NCBI GenBank assembly: GCA_023101885.1 | Contig: JALPQD010000392.1 | Location: 1,628,570 to 1,692,569, forward strand | Reading direction: 5' to 3' | Length of the DNA stretch: 64,000 bases | Source of the DNA: Typhlomys cinereus | Taxonomy: Eukaryota; Chordata; Mammalia; Rodentia; Platacanthomyidae | In this document: one piece after another, positions 45,806 through 56,840 of the stretch | How the letters are laid out: every line of letters begins with the position of its first letter | Position numbering within the stretch: the first letter of the stretch is position 1 | Translations under genes and position numbers: made by a program | Notes under the pieces: model-generated | Told to the model about the DNA's origin: nothing | Databases searched by the model: none | Seen by the model: the letters and a program-made list of their open reading frames with translations, nothing else

Positions 45806-46879
45806 AAACTATCTCAACCACACATGCAAAAAGACGTGAAAGTAGGAAGGAGACTGGCCGGAAAGGAAGAAGTATGAAGTGGATCAGGAGGAGGGGATCG
45901 TATTGGGCAGTAAGGGCAAAAACACATAAATTCATTTTATTTGCATGCAAAAGTATCAAGGAAGGAAAATTAAAATTTGTAGAAAGGAAAAAGGGAAGGA
46001 CCGAGTGGCAGAGAAGCCCACCAAGTCACACATTGAACTTGGCACTTGAACTTCCTACTCTCCTGTCACCGTGGAGTCCGTCTAATGTTCTCCTCTCCTG
46101 TGGCTCGGTTAAGAAAGGACATCGTGAATACTTAGCGCCTCCTGTATACCATCCCCCTCTGTGGCACGGATGCGCCATTTTGTGGGCCTAACGCCCCGTG
46201 GGATAAAAGTGTTTTATTGTGATGTGACAGGAGAAGAGAACAGGGTCAGCAGCTTACATGAGGTCACTCAGTGGACAGAAGCAGAGCGGGCTTGGGGCCC
46301 ATCAGTATTTATGCTGGGTTGGCACCTCTGGGCTGCTGGCAAGAGGACTGGGTCCAGCCCAAGCACCCAGCGGCGGGTGTTCTGAGGGACGGGATTGGAT
46401 GTCCAGGAAGGTGGACAGTCATCGTGGTGGGGTCAGCAGGACTTCTGGGAGTCCCGGCTGGAAGGGGATCCACCCTCTCCCATTCTAATGGGGGCGTCTA
46501 AAATGGCCAAGTGACTAATCCAGAGACACACTGTCAGTTGGTAGTAGAGGCAGGACTTGAACCCTGGACATCTTGGGAGTCTCTGTGGGCAGGAAGCCCT
46601 GCAGGAAGCCCTCTGCAGAACACTTTCCACATCCTCACAAGCCACATGTCTGCTGCCTCCCGTGAATGGGGCCACAAGATCCCAAACTGCAGCTGCGGCG
46701 TGCAGGGAACCTTCCCTCCGCTCACCGCACTCGGCTGTAGGCAGGGGCTGCCGCAGCTTGCTGGATGTTGTGGAGCTTCGAGGCCTCTGAAGCCCAGGCC
46801 TGTCTCCTCTACCTCCTTTTGCCCTGCAGGACTCCTCAGTGCCCTGCCCAGATCAAGATCAAAGACAGTCCGGTAGTAT
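45806..46879. other. Non-repetitive DNA, no gene seen
   Basis: Plus frames at 45757-46501 and 46511-46876 overlap in several registers and lack domains. No repeat recognised. Confidence 0.36.
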
Positions 46880-47070
46880 TATGCAGTAATAGCGGCATAA
46901 GCTGATGCGTGCGTGGAGAGTGGACGGCATGTCAGGGATTTTCAGATGCATCCCCGCTGTCCTTCCCCACAGCCCCACGAGACAGACACTGTTGGCCCAG
47001 TTTACAGAGGGGCGAAGTGAGGTCCAGAGACATAAGTAGCTCGCCCAGGGACATCCGATGGGCAGAGAGG
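46880..47070 (-). repeat. MIR-like relic
   Basis: Plus words gacagacactgttggcccag, tttacagaggggcgaagtga, gtccagagacataagtagct and cgcccagggacatccgatgg fit the inverted MIR core. Confidence 0.6.
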
Positions 47071-47395
47071 GGCGGACTCCACCTGAGCTATCGTGCCGTG
47101 TGGACCCTGCCTGTAGCTTCATTCCCCATTGGTGGGTTCAGCAAATAGTGCCAGCTCTGAGGATGGACACGAAGAAGTCCGCTCCAGGCCGCAGATGACA
47201 GTCTTGTTCTCGTGGACCTTACCGTCTAGGGAAACACAGAACTCAAACTTAAAATGCAGGGCGGGAGACAGTGCTGAGGACCCTGGTCCAATCCCAGGAC
47301 CCACATTTCTGATTTGTCCTCTGATCTTCATATATACGTGGTATGGTAAGTCTGTGTGTCTCTCTCCTTGTCTTTTTCTAACATATACACACACT

Positions 47396-47555
47396 CAAAT
47401 AAATTATATATAAATAGATTACATATATAAAAATAATAAATTATAAATAAGGATTCAGTAAAACAAATTATATTATATATAAGAAATATATATGAATTAT
47501 ACATAAAATAAATTTTATATAAATAAATTATATATATATATATATACATGGCAAA

Positions 47556-47599
<44 letters not shown>
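47396..47599 (+). repeat. AT-rich tract and (CA)n array
   Basis: A run of (AT), (AAATTATATA)-like text at 47396-47546, then a CA array at 47557-47599. Probably the tail of a degraded SINE (weak head near 47255-47310: gagacagtgctgaggaccc, tccaatcccaggaccc). Confidence 0.8.
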
Positions 47600-47601
<2 letters not shown>

Positions 47602-47727
47602 CAAGCATGGTGACATGTGTTTGTAATCCCAGCAATGGGTAGATCCTTGGGTCTCCTTGGTCAGTCAGCCTAATGGAATCAGCTATTTCTGGGCTAGCAA
47701 GAGACTTAGCCCTACAAAGTGGGTGTC
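47600..47727 (+). mobile_element. Possible B1-like fragment
   Basis: The words gcaagcatggtgacatgtgt and ttgtaatcccagcaatggg recall a B1-like start. The rest is short and decayed. Confidence 0.35.
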
Positions 47728-48155
47728 ATAGTTTAGCACAGGTGTCAACTTGACTGTTGAGGGTTTGAGCTCTGGGCACAGTTGTAGGGAGTTGATGGTT
47801 GAGTTAAGCCCAGAGCAAACCTGAAGGAGATTGTCTAGCTGATGGGGAAGACCCAGCCCATGGTGGGTGGGATTAAGTCCTGGATAAATCACAGAGAGCT
47901 GGTTGAGAGAGTTGGCATCCTTCTGTTCACTTGGCCAGACATGCTGGTCTGGCAAGTACGGATTGTCCATCTCTCAGCCATTTTGCAGTGATGGTGTGGC
48001 CAGTTCCCTCGGCCCTGGTGTTGATGTGTGCTCTCCTGTCAAGTTGGACTGAGAACTGTAACTGGACTGTCGTAAGGAAATAAACTCCCTTGTTCCCTTA
48101 AGCTGTGTGGTGGTCATTTATCAGCAACCATGCCGGCGGACTGCAACAATGGGTA
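47728..48155 (+). mobile_element. Family X interspersed repeat, copy 5
   Basis: The best match to copy 1: caggtgtcaacttgactgtt, gtttgagctctgggcacagt, ggagattgtctagctgatgg, agacccagcccatggtgggt, cacttggccagacatgctgg, gtggccagttccctcggccc, gttggactgagaactgtaac, ataaactcccttgttccctt, gtggtcatttatcagcaacc and gactgcaaca. About 430 bp, same orientation as copy 1. Confidence 0.8.
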
Positions 48156-49324
48156 ACACCTGAGGGTGATCCCTTAGCCTCCATATGCGTCCACGCGCAC
48201 ACAGTGTGCGTGCACATACACTGTATAGGAGGCTGGCTGGGGGGTGGGAACCGGGAGGGATGGGAGTGCTAGGAACAGGTTAAGCAGCCTGTCCAGAGAT
48301 GGCCTCGGAGGTGAGGGTGCATGGGAAGGGGACTCGTCTTGTGGACACTGCTGGGCTGTTCTTTCCCAGGGAGAAGTTGGCTCCGTCCCTCCCCTCCCAG
48401 GGCCTGTTTCTCAGCGTTCTGGGAGCAGCTCCTCCCATCAAGGGGCAGTTTCTTCCCAACCCCCCGCAGGGACTTTCAGCTTCCAGCCACCCACCCTGTA
48501 CTACAAACTCAACAGTGTTGTTTTCCGAGGAAGAAAATGACATTTGTCAGCTTTTCCTGGACTATAGCGAATATCCGAGATTGATCAACTTATGGAGAGA
48601 AAAGGTTGATTTGGGCTCTCGGGTTTGGAGGCTTTGATCTGTGATCCGTTGACTCCATTGTTTGGGGGTCTGTGGTGAGGTAGGAAATGTGTGGCAGAGG
48701 AAAAAATAACTACCCATCTCAGGATGAGGGAGGAGAAAAGAAGAGAAGAGAGGAGGGGAGGAGAGAGGAGGGGAGGGGAAGGGAGGGGAAGGGAGGAAAA
48801 AAAGACCTGGGGTCCAGGATAGGGTCTAAAGGGACCCAAAGATCCCCTACCCCCACTATGCTTAAAATCTCCACACTCTCCCAAAGAACTTTCCTACTTC
48901 AACCCAAGGGGCCACTTAAGATACAAACTGTGTAAAAGATGTGCCTTAGACTTGGGGGAGACGGCTTGTGTTCTGGGCCCAGCTCTCCTGCCCTTACCAG
49001 GTGATTATAACCTTAAAACCTGAGCTGTTTCCTCGCAGCAAGACAAGGACGCTTGAGCCTCCTCTGAGGCCATCGCCCGTTGTCCCAACTACAGGAAGGC
49101 AGCGTACAGCTCGTCGGCCTCCCTCAGATGGTCCGTGGGCCTCTGTAGGTCAGCCTGCCTCTTTCCTACTTAGCAGGGACTGTGAGATGCTCAGAAAGTG
49201 TCTAGGTGGGGAAGGGACTAAATCGTTTTGCTGAATCCTCGTGCCCCTCCCCGCCCCGTGCTGCGTTGAGTAACATCTTCCGTAGCTGACGGGTCCCCGG
49301 CCTTGAACATGGTCTCACTGGCAG
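48156..49324. other. Non-repetitive DNA with purine tract, no gene seen
   Basis: Frames at 48244-48637 overlap in three registers on plus and one on minus. None is supported. A nearly pure purine tract lies at 48716-48803. Confidence 0.36.
48716..48803 (+). repeat. Purine (GGA/GGGAA) tract
   Basis: About 88 bp of almost only A and G, in short units such as gagaggagggg and gggaagggag. Capable of triplex formation in principle. Confidence 0.85.
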
Positions 49325-49639
49325 TCAGGACTGGCGGGTGTGATTGGCTGTGACGAGGTCAGGCCAGAGTAGGGTCCACTCTCGGTGCAGAGGGACTGGT
49401 GTCCTTGTGAGAAGAAGAAAGACTCAGACGCACAAAAGGAGAAGACCACATGAGGACAGTAGAGGCTGGAGTGATGCAGCCAGGTAGCAGCGAGGAGCCC
49501 AGAACCACCAGGTGGTCAGACTGCCCCTCAGACAGACCCTAACAACGCTGGGCTCCAAGCCCTCTGGCCTCCTGTCTTCAGAGCGTAAATTTTCATGGTT
49601 TTAAACTACTCAGGTTTTTTTTTTTTAACTTCTTATTTT
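49325..49639 (+). mobile_element. MLT1-like LTR, left part (split by SINE)
   Basis: The words gtgtccttgtgagaagaag, agaccacatgaggacagtag, gtgatgcagccaggtagc, cctctggcctcctgtcttca and tggttttaaactactcagg follow MLT1 order. The expected ending resumes after the SINE at 49969. Confidence 0.66.
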
Positions 49640-49968
49640 ACTTATTTATTTATTTTCATTTTTTATTTGTGTGCGTGCATGCGTGTGTGTGTGTGTGTGT
49701 GCATGCGTATGTGTGTGTGTGTGCATGTAGTGTGTGCGTGTGCGTGTGTGTGTGTGTGTGCGTGCGTGTGTGTGTGTTTATCAGAGGGCACTGTATGTCC
49801 CTGTGGAGGACTACGGTTGACTTCAGAAATCATCCTGGATTGCTTCTACCTCCTCCTTGCTTCCCTCTGGGATTTCCCAGGCTCCGCCTGGCATTTTTAC
49901 ATGGGACCTGGCATCTGAACTCAGGACTTTCTGCTTTCGAGACAGAGTCTTAATCCCTGAGCCCAGTT
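49640..49968 (-). mobile_element. Older composite tRNA-headed SINE inside LTR
   Basis: Plus order: T-rich start, long GT block with GTGC interruptions (49669-49777), atcagagggcactgtatgtc, cctgtggaggactacggttg, acttcagaaatcatcctgga, ctcctccttgcttccctctg, gatttcccaggctccgcctg, gcatttttacatgggacctg, gcatctgaactcaggac and the inverted head atccctgagccc. It lacks about 30 bases of the usual middle. Confidence 0.78.
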
Positions 49969-50010
49969 TTGTTTTTTTTTTCCAAATATACTATAGCGGC
50001 CCCAGGGAGC
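49969..50010 (+). mobile_element. MLT1-like LTR, remainder
   Basis: Continues the LTR end: tttgttttttttttccaaat, then actatagcggccccagggag, which matches the MLT1 end (gttatagcagccccaggaaac, shown in 20-base words). Confidence 0.52.
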
Positions 50011-50294
50011 CAGCGTCCCCTAGCCTGTCATCTAAACCCTTGGTTCCCGCGTCTGAGGGTGCTCGCTAGAACTTCTGTTGAAGATCTACCTGAGAAAGAA
50101 AGGCAGTGTGGGTAGGATGGGAGGAGGGGAGACGGGGAGCAAGGATACCTGGGTCAGAAAAGCAAGCCTGGCATTCAACCCCCCTGAAAGCTTTGGGTAC
50201 ATCAAAGCAGGCAGGCCTGGAGCCAGGAATCAAGCATCTCTCCTGGCATGACTCTGGGATACGGAATGCCCAGTGGGCGACTAAGAAGAGAATC
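50011..50294. other. Non-repetitive DNA, no gene seen
   Basis: Short single-copy-like stretch. Nothing recognised. Confidence 0.34.
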
Positions 50295-50660
50295 TTCGTT
50301 TCTTATTTCTGTGGCTGTAATGTATCCACAAGCCAAACAATTTAAGAGAACGAGGGGATTCGGCTTTTTATTCCAGATGGTGATTTCAGGTGACAGCTCG
50401 TCAGAGCAGGACTGTTACCAGAAGAAGCCAAGACAACTGGCCACAACCAAGAGCGGAGGATCAAGAACCTATGGCGTTTCCTAGCCTGCCAGGCCACCAA
50501 AACGCCCACTAGCTCTCTCTGTCCTCTCCTGCCCTGGGAAGGTTCTCCTCACCGTGGGCTTGGGTCTCCCCACACAATCGTGTAACCAACAGAGTCTCCC
50601 ACAGGTTTGCCCAGCAAGCCTGTCTGAGCTATGTAACTCCTCACAGACGTGCCCAGAGCG
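50295..50660 (-). mobile_element. Family X interspersed repeat, copy 6 (diverged)
   Basis: Inverted order: ttctgtggctgtaatgtatc, ggggattcggctttttattc, caagacaactggccacaacc, ctgccctgggaaggttctcc, caccgtgggcttgggtctcc, gagtctcccacaggtttgc, cagacgtgcccagagcg. The inverted 5' end (tcaagttgaca) is missing because a CT array follows. Confidence 0.6.
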
Positions 50661-50761
50661 TGCTCTCTCTCTCTCTCTTTCCTCTCTCTCTCTCTCTTCT
50701 CTCTCTCCTCTCTCTGTCTTCTCTCTTTTGCTCGCTCACTCTCTCTCTCTCTCTCTCTCTC
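50661..50761 (+). repeat. (CT)n array
   Basis: About 100 bp of CT with tt/cc interruptions. Encodes Ser/Leu or Arg/Glu artefacts. Confidence 0.95.
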
Positions 50762-50944
50762 AAGCATCATGGTTGCAGCTGAGATTGTCTCAGAGCAGTG
50801 TATGTTCCAGGGGTTTTTCTGGAAGCCTCTTCTGCCTGCGCCATGGCCTGAGACAGAGAAAGGAAGTGTTTCGCCGGAGCAGAAGGGAGAAGACTCTAGT
50901 CTCTCCTGACGGGTGTTCTGACACTCGAAGCAATCTAGAAACCT

Positions 50945-51163
50945 CCTCGGGAGGACTGGGGTGTTGGCTCAGCAGGCAAAGTTTGGATCCTCCTGTCTGG
51001 TGGATGTGATGTTTGCTGTGACTCTAGCCTTGGAAAGCAGAGCCTGGGCATCCCCCGTGGAAGCTACCAGACAAGCTCTCACGGCACGCAGAGAGCCAGA
51101 TCACAACAATACGGTGGAGGAGCAGTCAAGGATGATTCTCCACAACACCCTTGGGCCTACACA

Positions 51164-51213
<50 letters not shown>

Positions 51214-51228
51214 GCACGCACGCACGCG
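50945..51228 (+). mobile_element. Composite tRNA-headed SINE, older copy
   Basis: The head ggactggggtgttggctcag is followed by cttggaaagcagagcctggg, then a region resembling aaagcaataaggaggag (ggtggaggagcagtcaagga), tgattctccacaacaccctt, gggcctacacaccacacac and a CA array at 51155-51228. The middle is altered compared with other copies. Confidence 0.6.
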
Positions 51229-51397
51229 AGATAGAAAAAGAAATCTCAGGAGAAGACAGGACAAGAACTTCAGCCTCACCAGCCCCAGTGCTTCTCTCGT
51301 CCCCCCCACGGCAGAACTTGCCCACTGCTGCGCTACGACATCTCGCCCAGCCCCCTTTCGTTCTAGCTTCTAGAGAACCCCTCCTTCCTGCCAGCAA

Positions 51398-51693
51398 GGC
51401 CAAGGATGGAAAGGTGGCTCCGGGGGTAAGGACACCTGCCAAGCAAGCTTGAAGACCCAAGTTCAGGCCCCAGCACCCACATGAAAAAGCCACACACGGC
51501 CAAAGGCACCTAGCAACTAACCCCAGCGCTGCCGGGGAGACGCTTGGAGACTGGAGGATTGTTGGGGTTTGCCGGGTAGCCAGCCTAGCTCCAGGATGAG
51601 TGGGAACCTCTTTTAGGGAAATAACAGTGATAAAGCAAGACAACTGATGTTCTGCTCTCTCTCTCTCTCTCTTCTCTCCCTCTCTCCCCCCCC

Positions 51694-51739
<46 letters not shown>
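51398..51739 (+). mobile_element. B4-like SINE with (CT)n(CA)n tail
   Basis: The head caaggatggaaaggtggctc, tgaagacccaagttcaggcc is followed by a B1-like middle (ctaaccccagcgctgccggg, ggtagccagcctagctccag) and agtgataaagcaagacaact. The tail is CT then CA from 51655 to 51739. Confidence 0.6.
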
Positions 51740-51744
<5 letters not shown>

Positions 51745-52510
51745 GAAAGGCTGCTTCCTGTGCCATCGCCCCCTGTGGGGCTGTGAGAAAGCGGCTCCAT
51801 TTCCAGGCCTCCAAGACCCGCCACCCTGTGCCGCCCAGGAGAAGGAGTAGCAGCAGCCCGAGGGAAGCGGAGCTCGGGTGGAGGCACTTGGCCTGTGTCT
51901 GGCCTCACACTGGGCCCTCGGCCTTCACGTCAGGCCAGCTCGAACTCAGCTCAGACATGGATTGGCTACAGTGTTGGGGAGGATCACAGGGAGTTTGTGA
52001 ACTGTGGAAGACTCCAGGGGTGTGTGTGTCCATGTGCATTGTGACCAGTGGGGGCCTCGGGAGGAGTTTTGCAGGGATCCGCAAGCAGTGAGGGATGGGG
52101 CCATCTGGCGATCTTCGAGAAGCATCCCAGGTCGTCCAGCTGCAGGCGCCAAGGGCCCAGTCTGAGCAGGCTCATGAACAGTGAAGGACGGGTGGATATT
52201 GAACTGAGCTTCTCGATCAACCACCAACTACCCCCATCACCACCACCCACACTCCGGCATTGCTGACAGTGTCTGGAAACATACACGGGTGGCCTAGCTG
52301 CAGAAGGGCCGAGGCCACTGATACCCAATGAGCAAAGACCCGAAGGCTGCAGAGGAACCCCTTCCACCCAGTCACACCTCACTATTAAGCTCGAAGAAAG
52401 GTGGGCTGCAGCAGCAAGGTGAAGAAGCTCAGGGGTGACCAGAGAGGACCTCAATCTTGTGGAGCTAGGAGACTAGGCTAGGATGGCTGCCACATCTGTC
52501 CCGGCACAGT
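51740..52510. other. Non-repetitive GC-rich DNA, no gene seen
   Basis: Plus and minus frames of about 100-156 codons at 51783-52454 oppose each other and lack domains. Confidence 0.35.
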
Positions 52511-52735
52511 GTGACCACACGGTGCTGACCACACGGTGCTGACCACACGGCACTGACCACACAGTGCTGACCTCACAGTAGTGACCACACTATACTGACC
52601 ACACAGCGCTCATCACACAGTGCTGACCTCACAATGTTGATCACACAGTGCTGACCACAAAGTACTGACCACACGGTCCTGACCACACAGTGACTACAGA
52701 ATCCTGGCTACACTGTGCTAACCATGACCAGTAGT
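52511..52735 (+). repeat. 14-bp minisatellite
   Basis: About 16 imperfect copies of a unit near ctgaccacacggtg. The first three are almost identical, and later ones differ (cactgaccacacagtg, tagtgaccacactata, cgctcatcacacagtg). Divergence rises along the array. Confidence 0.9.
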
Positions 52736-53350
52736 GGTGGTAGGACCCCTGGACATGTAGTGCACATGAGTTTATGGATGTGGGCTATATATAGCTCACA
52801 ACAGCCTCAGAGTCTGAGGGACAGAGGAGGACTGAGATTCTCAAGGCCACCTCTCTGGGTGGTCTTGCCTACGCCCTCCTGGGTGTGGGGGCTCCGGAGA
52901 GTAAGCTCATGGCCCTGGGGGCCTCTCCTCCATGCTAGAACGATCTGTTTGCATCACCCTCCCCTACCTCAATGCCCTTGAGACCTTCATATCCCCAGCA
53001 CTCAGCAGGACCTTGGTACGTATAAGAGGCTCAGCAACAACTTCATGGGTGCAAGTGGACACCTGGGATTTAACATCAAATGCATGCCCATCCTTCTGGA
53101 AAATGCAGACACCCCACCGATGGGGAGAGGAACCAGGGGTCAAAGTTCCTGTATGGACCAGGAAGGAACGTCACAGCCAGAGTCTCCGTCGTGGGGCTGA
53201 GCTCACACCAGTGTCCCTCGATCACTAGGTCACTATGTTGTCTCAAGCCTCAGGCCCCTGGGTGTGCCCACCTGATCTCAGGGCCTGTCCGTGATGGTCT
53301 CTTCTTCCCTTGTCGTGTGACCAGAACTGACATCCATGACTCCCCCCTCA
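52736..53350. other. Non-repetitive DNA, no gene seen
   Basis: No repeat or exon recognised, apart from a weak MIR/L2-end-like phrase near 52990-53040 (atccccagcactcagcagga). Confidence 0.34.
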
Positions 53351-53535
53351 GTGCACACGCACACATGCACACATGCACTCGCACACACACGCACACTCAC
53401 GCATGCACACACACACATGCACTCGCACACACACGCACACTCACGCATGCACACACACACATGCACTCGCACACACACGCACACTCACGCATGCACACTC
53501 ACGCATGCACACACACACATGCACGCACGCACAGT
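53351..53535 (+). repeat. 44-bp minisatellite in CA/CG-rich DNA
   Basis: The word atgcactcgcacacacacgc starts at 53373, 53417 and 53461, exactly 44 bp apart. Each unit also has cactcacgcatgcacacac. A shortened unit follows. The frames (Thr-His repeats) are artefacts. Confidence 0.93.
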
Positions 53536-54717
53536 CACTCCTCTGCTATTCCTTAGATGCCCCCGTAGGAGATGTATCCCTGCTCTTCAAGCTGCTTCCT
53601 CTCGTGGGTATTTCTTGTTCATCTTGCATCTATCCGCTTCTTGATAGTCACTTTCAGAGTCCTGCTGCGCGTCCTGCTTCATGCCACACGGGACCCTGAG
53701 CTGAGCGAAACAGATCAGCGTGGTGACGAGTGAACAGAGGCAAATGCAGGAAGTGCAGCTGCGCCGTTGCCGCTGCTGCCCGTAGAACCCCGGTGGGGGA
53801 GGGGGTTCTGCGCCCCTTCAGACACAGAGGCACCTGGTGGCAGGGGGCCATGGGGGGAGCTTTTTGGTGGGGGGAGGTTGCCTGGTTGTGGGGGGAGACT
53901 GTTTGGTGGGGGACTCTTGGTGCACCTCATTGTGGTAAAAGGTGGGAAGCTGAGGTCTGTGGGTGCCAGAAAGGGTTCGGGGAGGGAGAGCTGGTTGCTT
54001 TTATCTGCAAGGCTCGAGAAGGGATGGGTTACTGTCAGGAGGGTGGGGCCTCTGGATGGGAGGGGGAAGAGAGAGCCAGTGAGAACGCGGGAGGGTGGGC
54101 AGTGTGGGGCAGAGGACCGGGAAGTGTGGTTACGTTTCTCAGCACCTCCACCAAACGTGACAGAAGCAACCAAAGGCAGAAGGATATATGGTGACTCTTG
54201 GCATCAGAGGTTCAGTCCGTGGTAACTCGGCATCCACGGCGAGAGCAGAGCACCGTGGTGGCCAGAGCACGTGGCACAGGCTGGTCTTCACTCCTGAAAG
54301 CTCCGGTCGCAGGGCCTGGCCAGGACTTGCTCTGGGAAGAAATGGGGTGCAGGGAGCATACAGGCAGCATGGGGAAGCTGTTTCCACACATGGTGCCTTT
54401 GCTCAGTCAACTGGAGGCACATGAAAACAGAACCATTTCACTGCCACACACTGTATGATGTTCTCAGGGTCACGCTCACAGCTGCCTCCAGCCGGTGTTC
54501 AGGTGGACATCCTCTGTCGGCAGCAGCCTTGGTCTGACCTGACGTGTTACAGGCCACCTGCAAGCTACTAGAAGCCCAGGGCCCGTCTTGTCATCTCTTG
54601 TTCTCAGCTCAAGCCGGCACACTTGATAATTGTTCAGTGAGTTGAATCCTGCCCGTCGGAGCTACTTCGAGGTGTGTCTAGAAACGCCTGGGTGCTGTAT
54701 TATTCTCCAGCGCCAGG
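53536..54717. other. Non-repetitive DNA, no gene seen
   Basis: Long opposing frames at 53715-54225 (152-154 codons, plus in two registers and minus in one) lie over G-rich repeats of the type ggtggggg. This is low stop density rather than coding. Confidence 0.36.
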
Positions 54718-54895
54718 ATGCACACACGTGCTCATGAATGCATGCATGCATGTATGCACACACCAGTGCATGCATGCATGTACTCCCATGCATATACACA
54801 CCCATGCATGCATGTACGCATACACATATTCCCATACATACATGGTTATATGCACACCTATGACAATACATGTACGTATGCACACACGAAGATGT
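54718..54895 (+). repeat. Degenerate CA/CATG alternating array
   Basis: Alternating purine-pyrimidine run with tandem atgcatgcatgtatgcacac words. Both strands show His/Met/Cys-rich artefact frames. Confidence 0.85.
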
Positions 54896-56615
54896 ACAGA
54901 CCCAACTTAGTCTTAAGTCTCCCAGAGCTTCAGAGAAAGCGTGTCTGAAATGAAGCTCATTCTCGTGTATCAGAAGGGGACTCGAGGGGCAGGGGCCTCC
55001 CATCAGAGTTTGCCATTTGCTTCCGTTTCTGAAGCCCTTATGGTTTCCCTTCTGGAAGCTGTTTCCCTGCTCCCAGGTAAACAAAGAGCGAAGGCCTGGC
55101 TGGTGCCAGGGGCTCCAGATGTGGCCACCAACCAACGACTCTCTGCAGCCACGATCTGAGAGGCCAGAAGAGGGTTCTCCTCACCTAGGCAGGAGTCAGG
55201 AGAGATCTCCCCCGTCCCCGCCATCATCATCCCTTCACTTGAGTGAATCTTGAGCTTTACTGAACTCCAAACTTTTTGCATAAGCGAGAGGCACCAGCTG
55301 AGCACGCAGGCCCTGCTGGCATACGCTAGGCTCAGCAAGATGGAGAGTGAGACACCCCCGCCCAAGCCCGGGCAGCAGGGTCTGGCAGTCCACTCATCAG
55401 CAAAAAGGGGAGGGGATCAGATGACCCAGCAAGCCTTGGCTGGTGCGCAGGTGGAATTGGGGGCCAGGCGCCTGAATGTTTATTTTCCAGTTCTGTGGGC
55501 CTGGCAGGAGCCTCCTCTTCCTCACCTCTTGTGCTTGGAGGGATGGTGGGGGAAGCAGCTGGGAATCTCTAATGTGGACTTTGAAGGGGCCCTGGCTTCA
55601 GGCTAGGGGAAATCAAATAATCAGGGACCCCAGTGAGCTGTAGGGAGCTGCAGGCTGGAAAGCGGAGCCTTTGAGGGTGACATTGAAAACAAACAATACC
55701 ACTTCAAAGATGCACGTGGAAGAGGCTGGGCGGGAGAGCCACGTCTACAAAGAGCCGCTGCAGATTGTGAGCCGGGTGGCGCTGGGTGGCGCTTCCTACT
55801 CCAGGGAAGGGAAAGGGGCTCCCGGTCTTGATCCATAAGGTAATTCCACGAATGTTTACAGGGTACCTGCTGGGTGCTGGACATTCTGAGCAACAGTGAG
55901 AAAGACCAGCGGGCTTACGCTGGCTGTGGTAAATACTTACACTGTCACTTCCGATAAGTTAAGTGTTTTGGAAACTCGGGAGAGGATCTATCACTGGCCC
56001 TAGAATACTCACACAGTGGAGCGTTCGCTGCAAGGAGCTGCCTTCCAGGAGCCCACGATTCGCAGCAGCAGGCGCCCACCCCGTGTGCCCCCTCCAGGCA
56101 GCGAGGCTTGAGCCCTCACAGTCCTGCTCAGCGCATGCTAACCCGGGGTGCCGGCTGGTCTTGGAGGCTCACACCCATCCGTCAGATCACCCGCATCCTG
56201 ATATCCATCCTTCAGATCCCTGGCATCCCTGCCTCATCTGTGAAGTGGGGGTGGAGGTTGCAGGGGTTTGCTAAATATCATGTCTCTTCCCACACCACGC
56301 ATGATTGGAATGAATGGAGACACCGATCCCCTAAAGCCTCCAGACAGAAGGGGATAACTGTCTCACGGCTGTGGGTGAAGGCTGGGTGGCGGGCAGGAGG
56401 TGGTTTACCTGTTTCCTGACATCTGACCCCAGCGCATGACCCCCACGACTTTCACAGGCCTAGAGTCAGCAGGGGGCACAAGGGCAAATGACTTTTCCTG
56501 TAGGCAGCTTGCTCCCCGAGTGAAGAGAACAATGGTGGGGAAGAGGAGGGGGAAAGGTTGCAGTGAGCATGCTCAGCTGGCTTGCAGCTGCATGTGGCAC
56601 AAGTAGCCTGGATTT
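54896..56615. other. Non-repetitive GC-moderate DNA, no gene seen
   Basis: Frames of about 100-120 codons at 55003-55606 and 55963-56419 show no recognised domain. No repeat recognised. Confidence 0.36.
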
Positions 56616-56619
56616 GGAA

Positions 56620-56790
56620 TTCTGGACTTGCCCTTTGGTAGTTGACCTTGACTGAGGTATCTAACCTTTCTGAGATTTGACCTAACTCATCCTTAAAATG
56701 GAAACACCACCATTGTATAGATCCTGGCGGCGTGTGTGTTGTGATCTGTGTCACGTCAATCATACTGAACAGTGCCCCGCACACTGGAAA
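56620..56790 (+). repeat. MIR-like relic
   Basis: The words gttgaccttgactgaggtat, ctaacctttctgagatttga, taaaatggaaacaccaccat and gaacagtgccccgcacactg fit the MIR order (tgaccttgggcaagttact ... cctcagtttcctcatct ... aaaatggg ... gaacagtgcctggcac). Confidence 0.66.
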
Positions 56791-56840
56791 CCTTGGTAAT
56801 GGGGTAATAACAGGTTGAGCCAGCTGAAGGTGTCACTATT

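Noticed and set aside
51101..51814. 237-codon minus frame
   Set aside because: It spans two CA arrays and a B4-like SINE, giving long Cys-Val runs.
53351..53535. CRISPR-like array of regular repeats
   Set aside because: Repeat spacing is regular, but the units are contiguous low-complexity CA/CG DNA without unique spacers. The host is a eukaryote.
53715..54225. Opposing 152-154 codon frames
   Set aside because: The same GC- and G-rich DNA is open in two plus registers and one minus register. No domain is seen, so these reflect low stop density.
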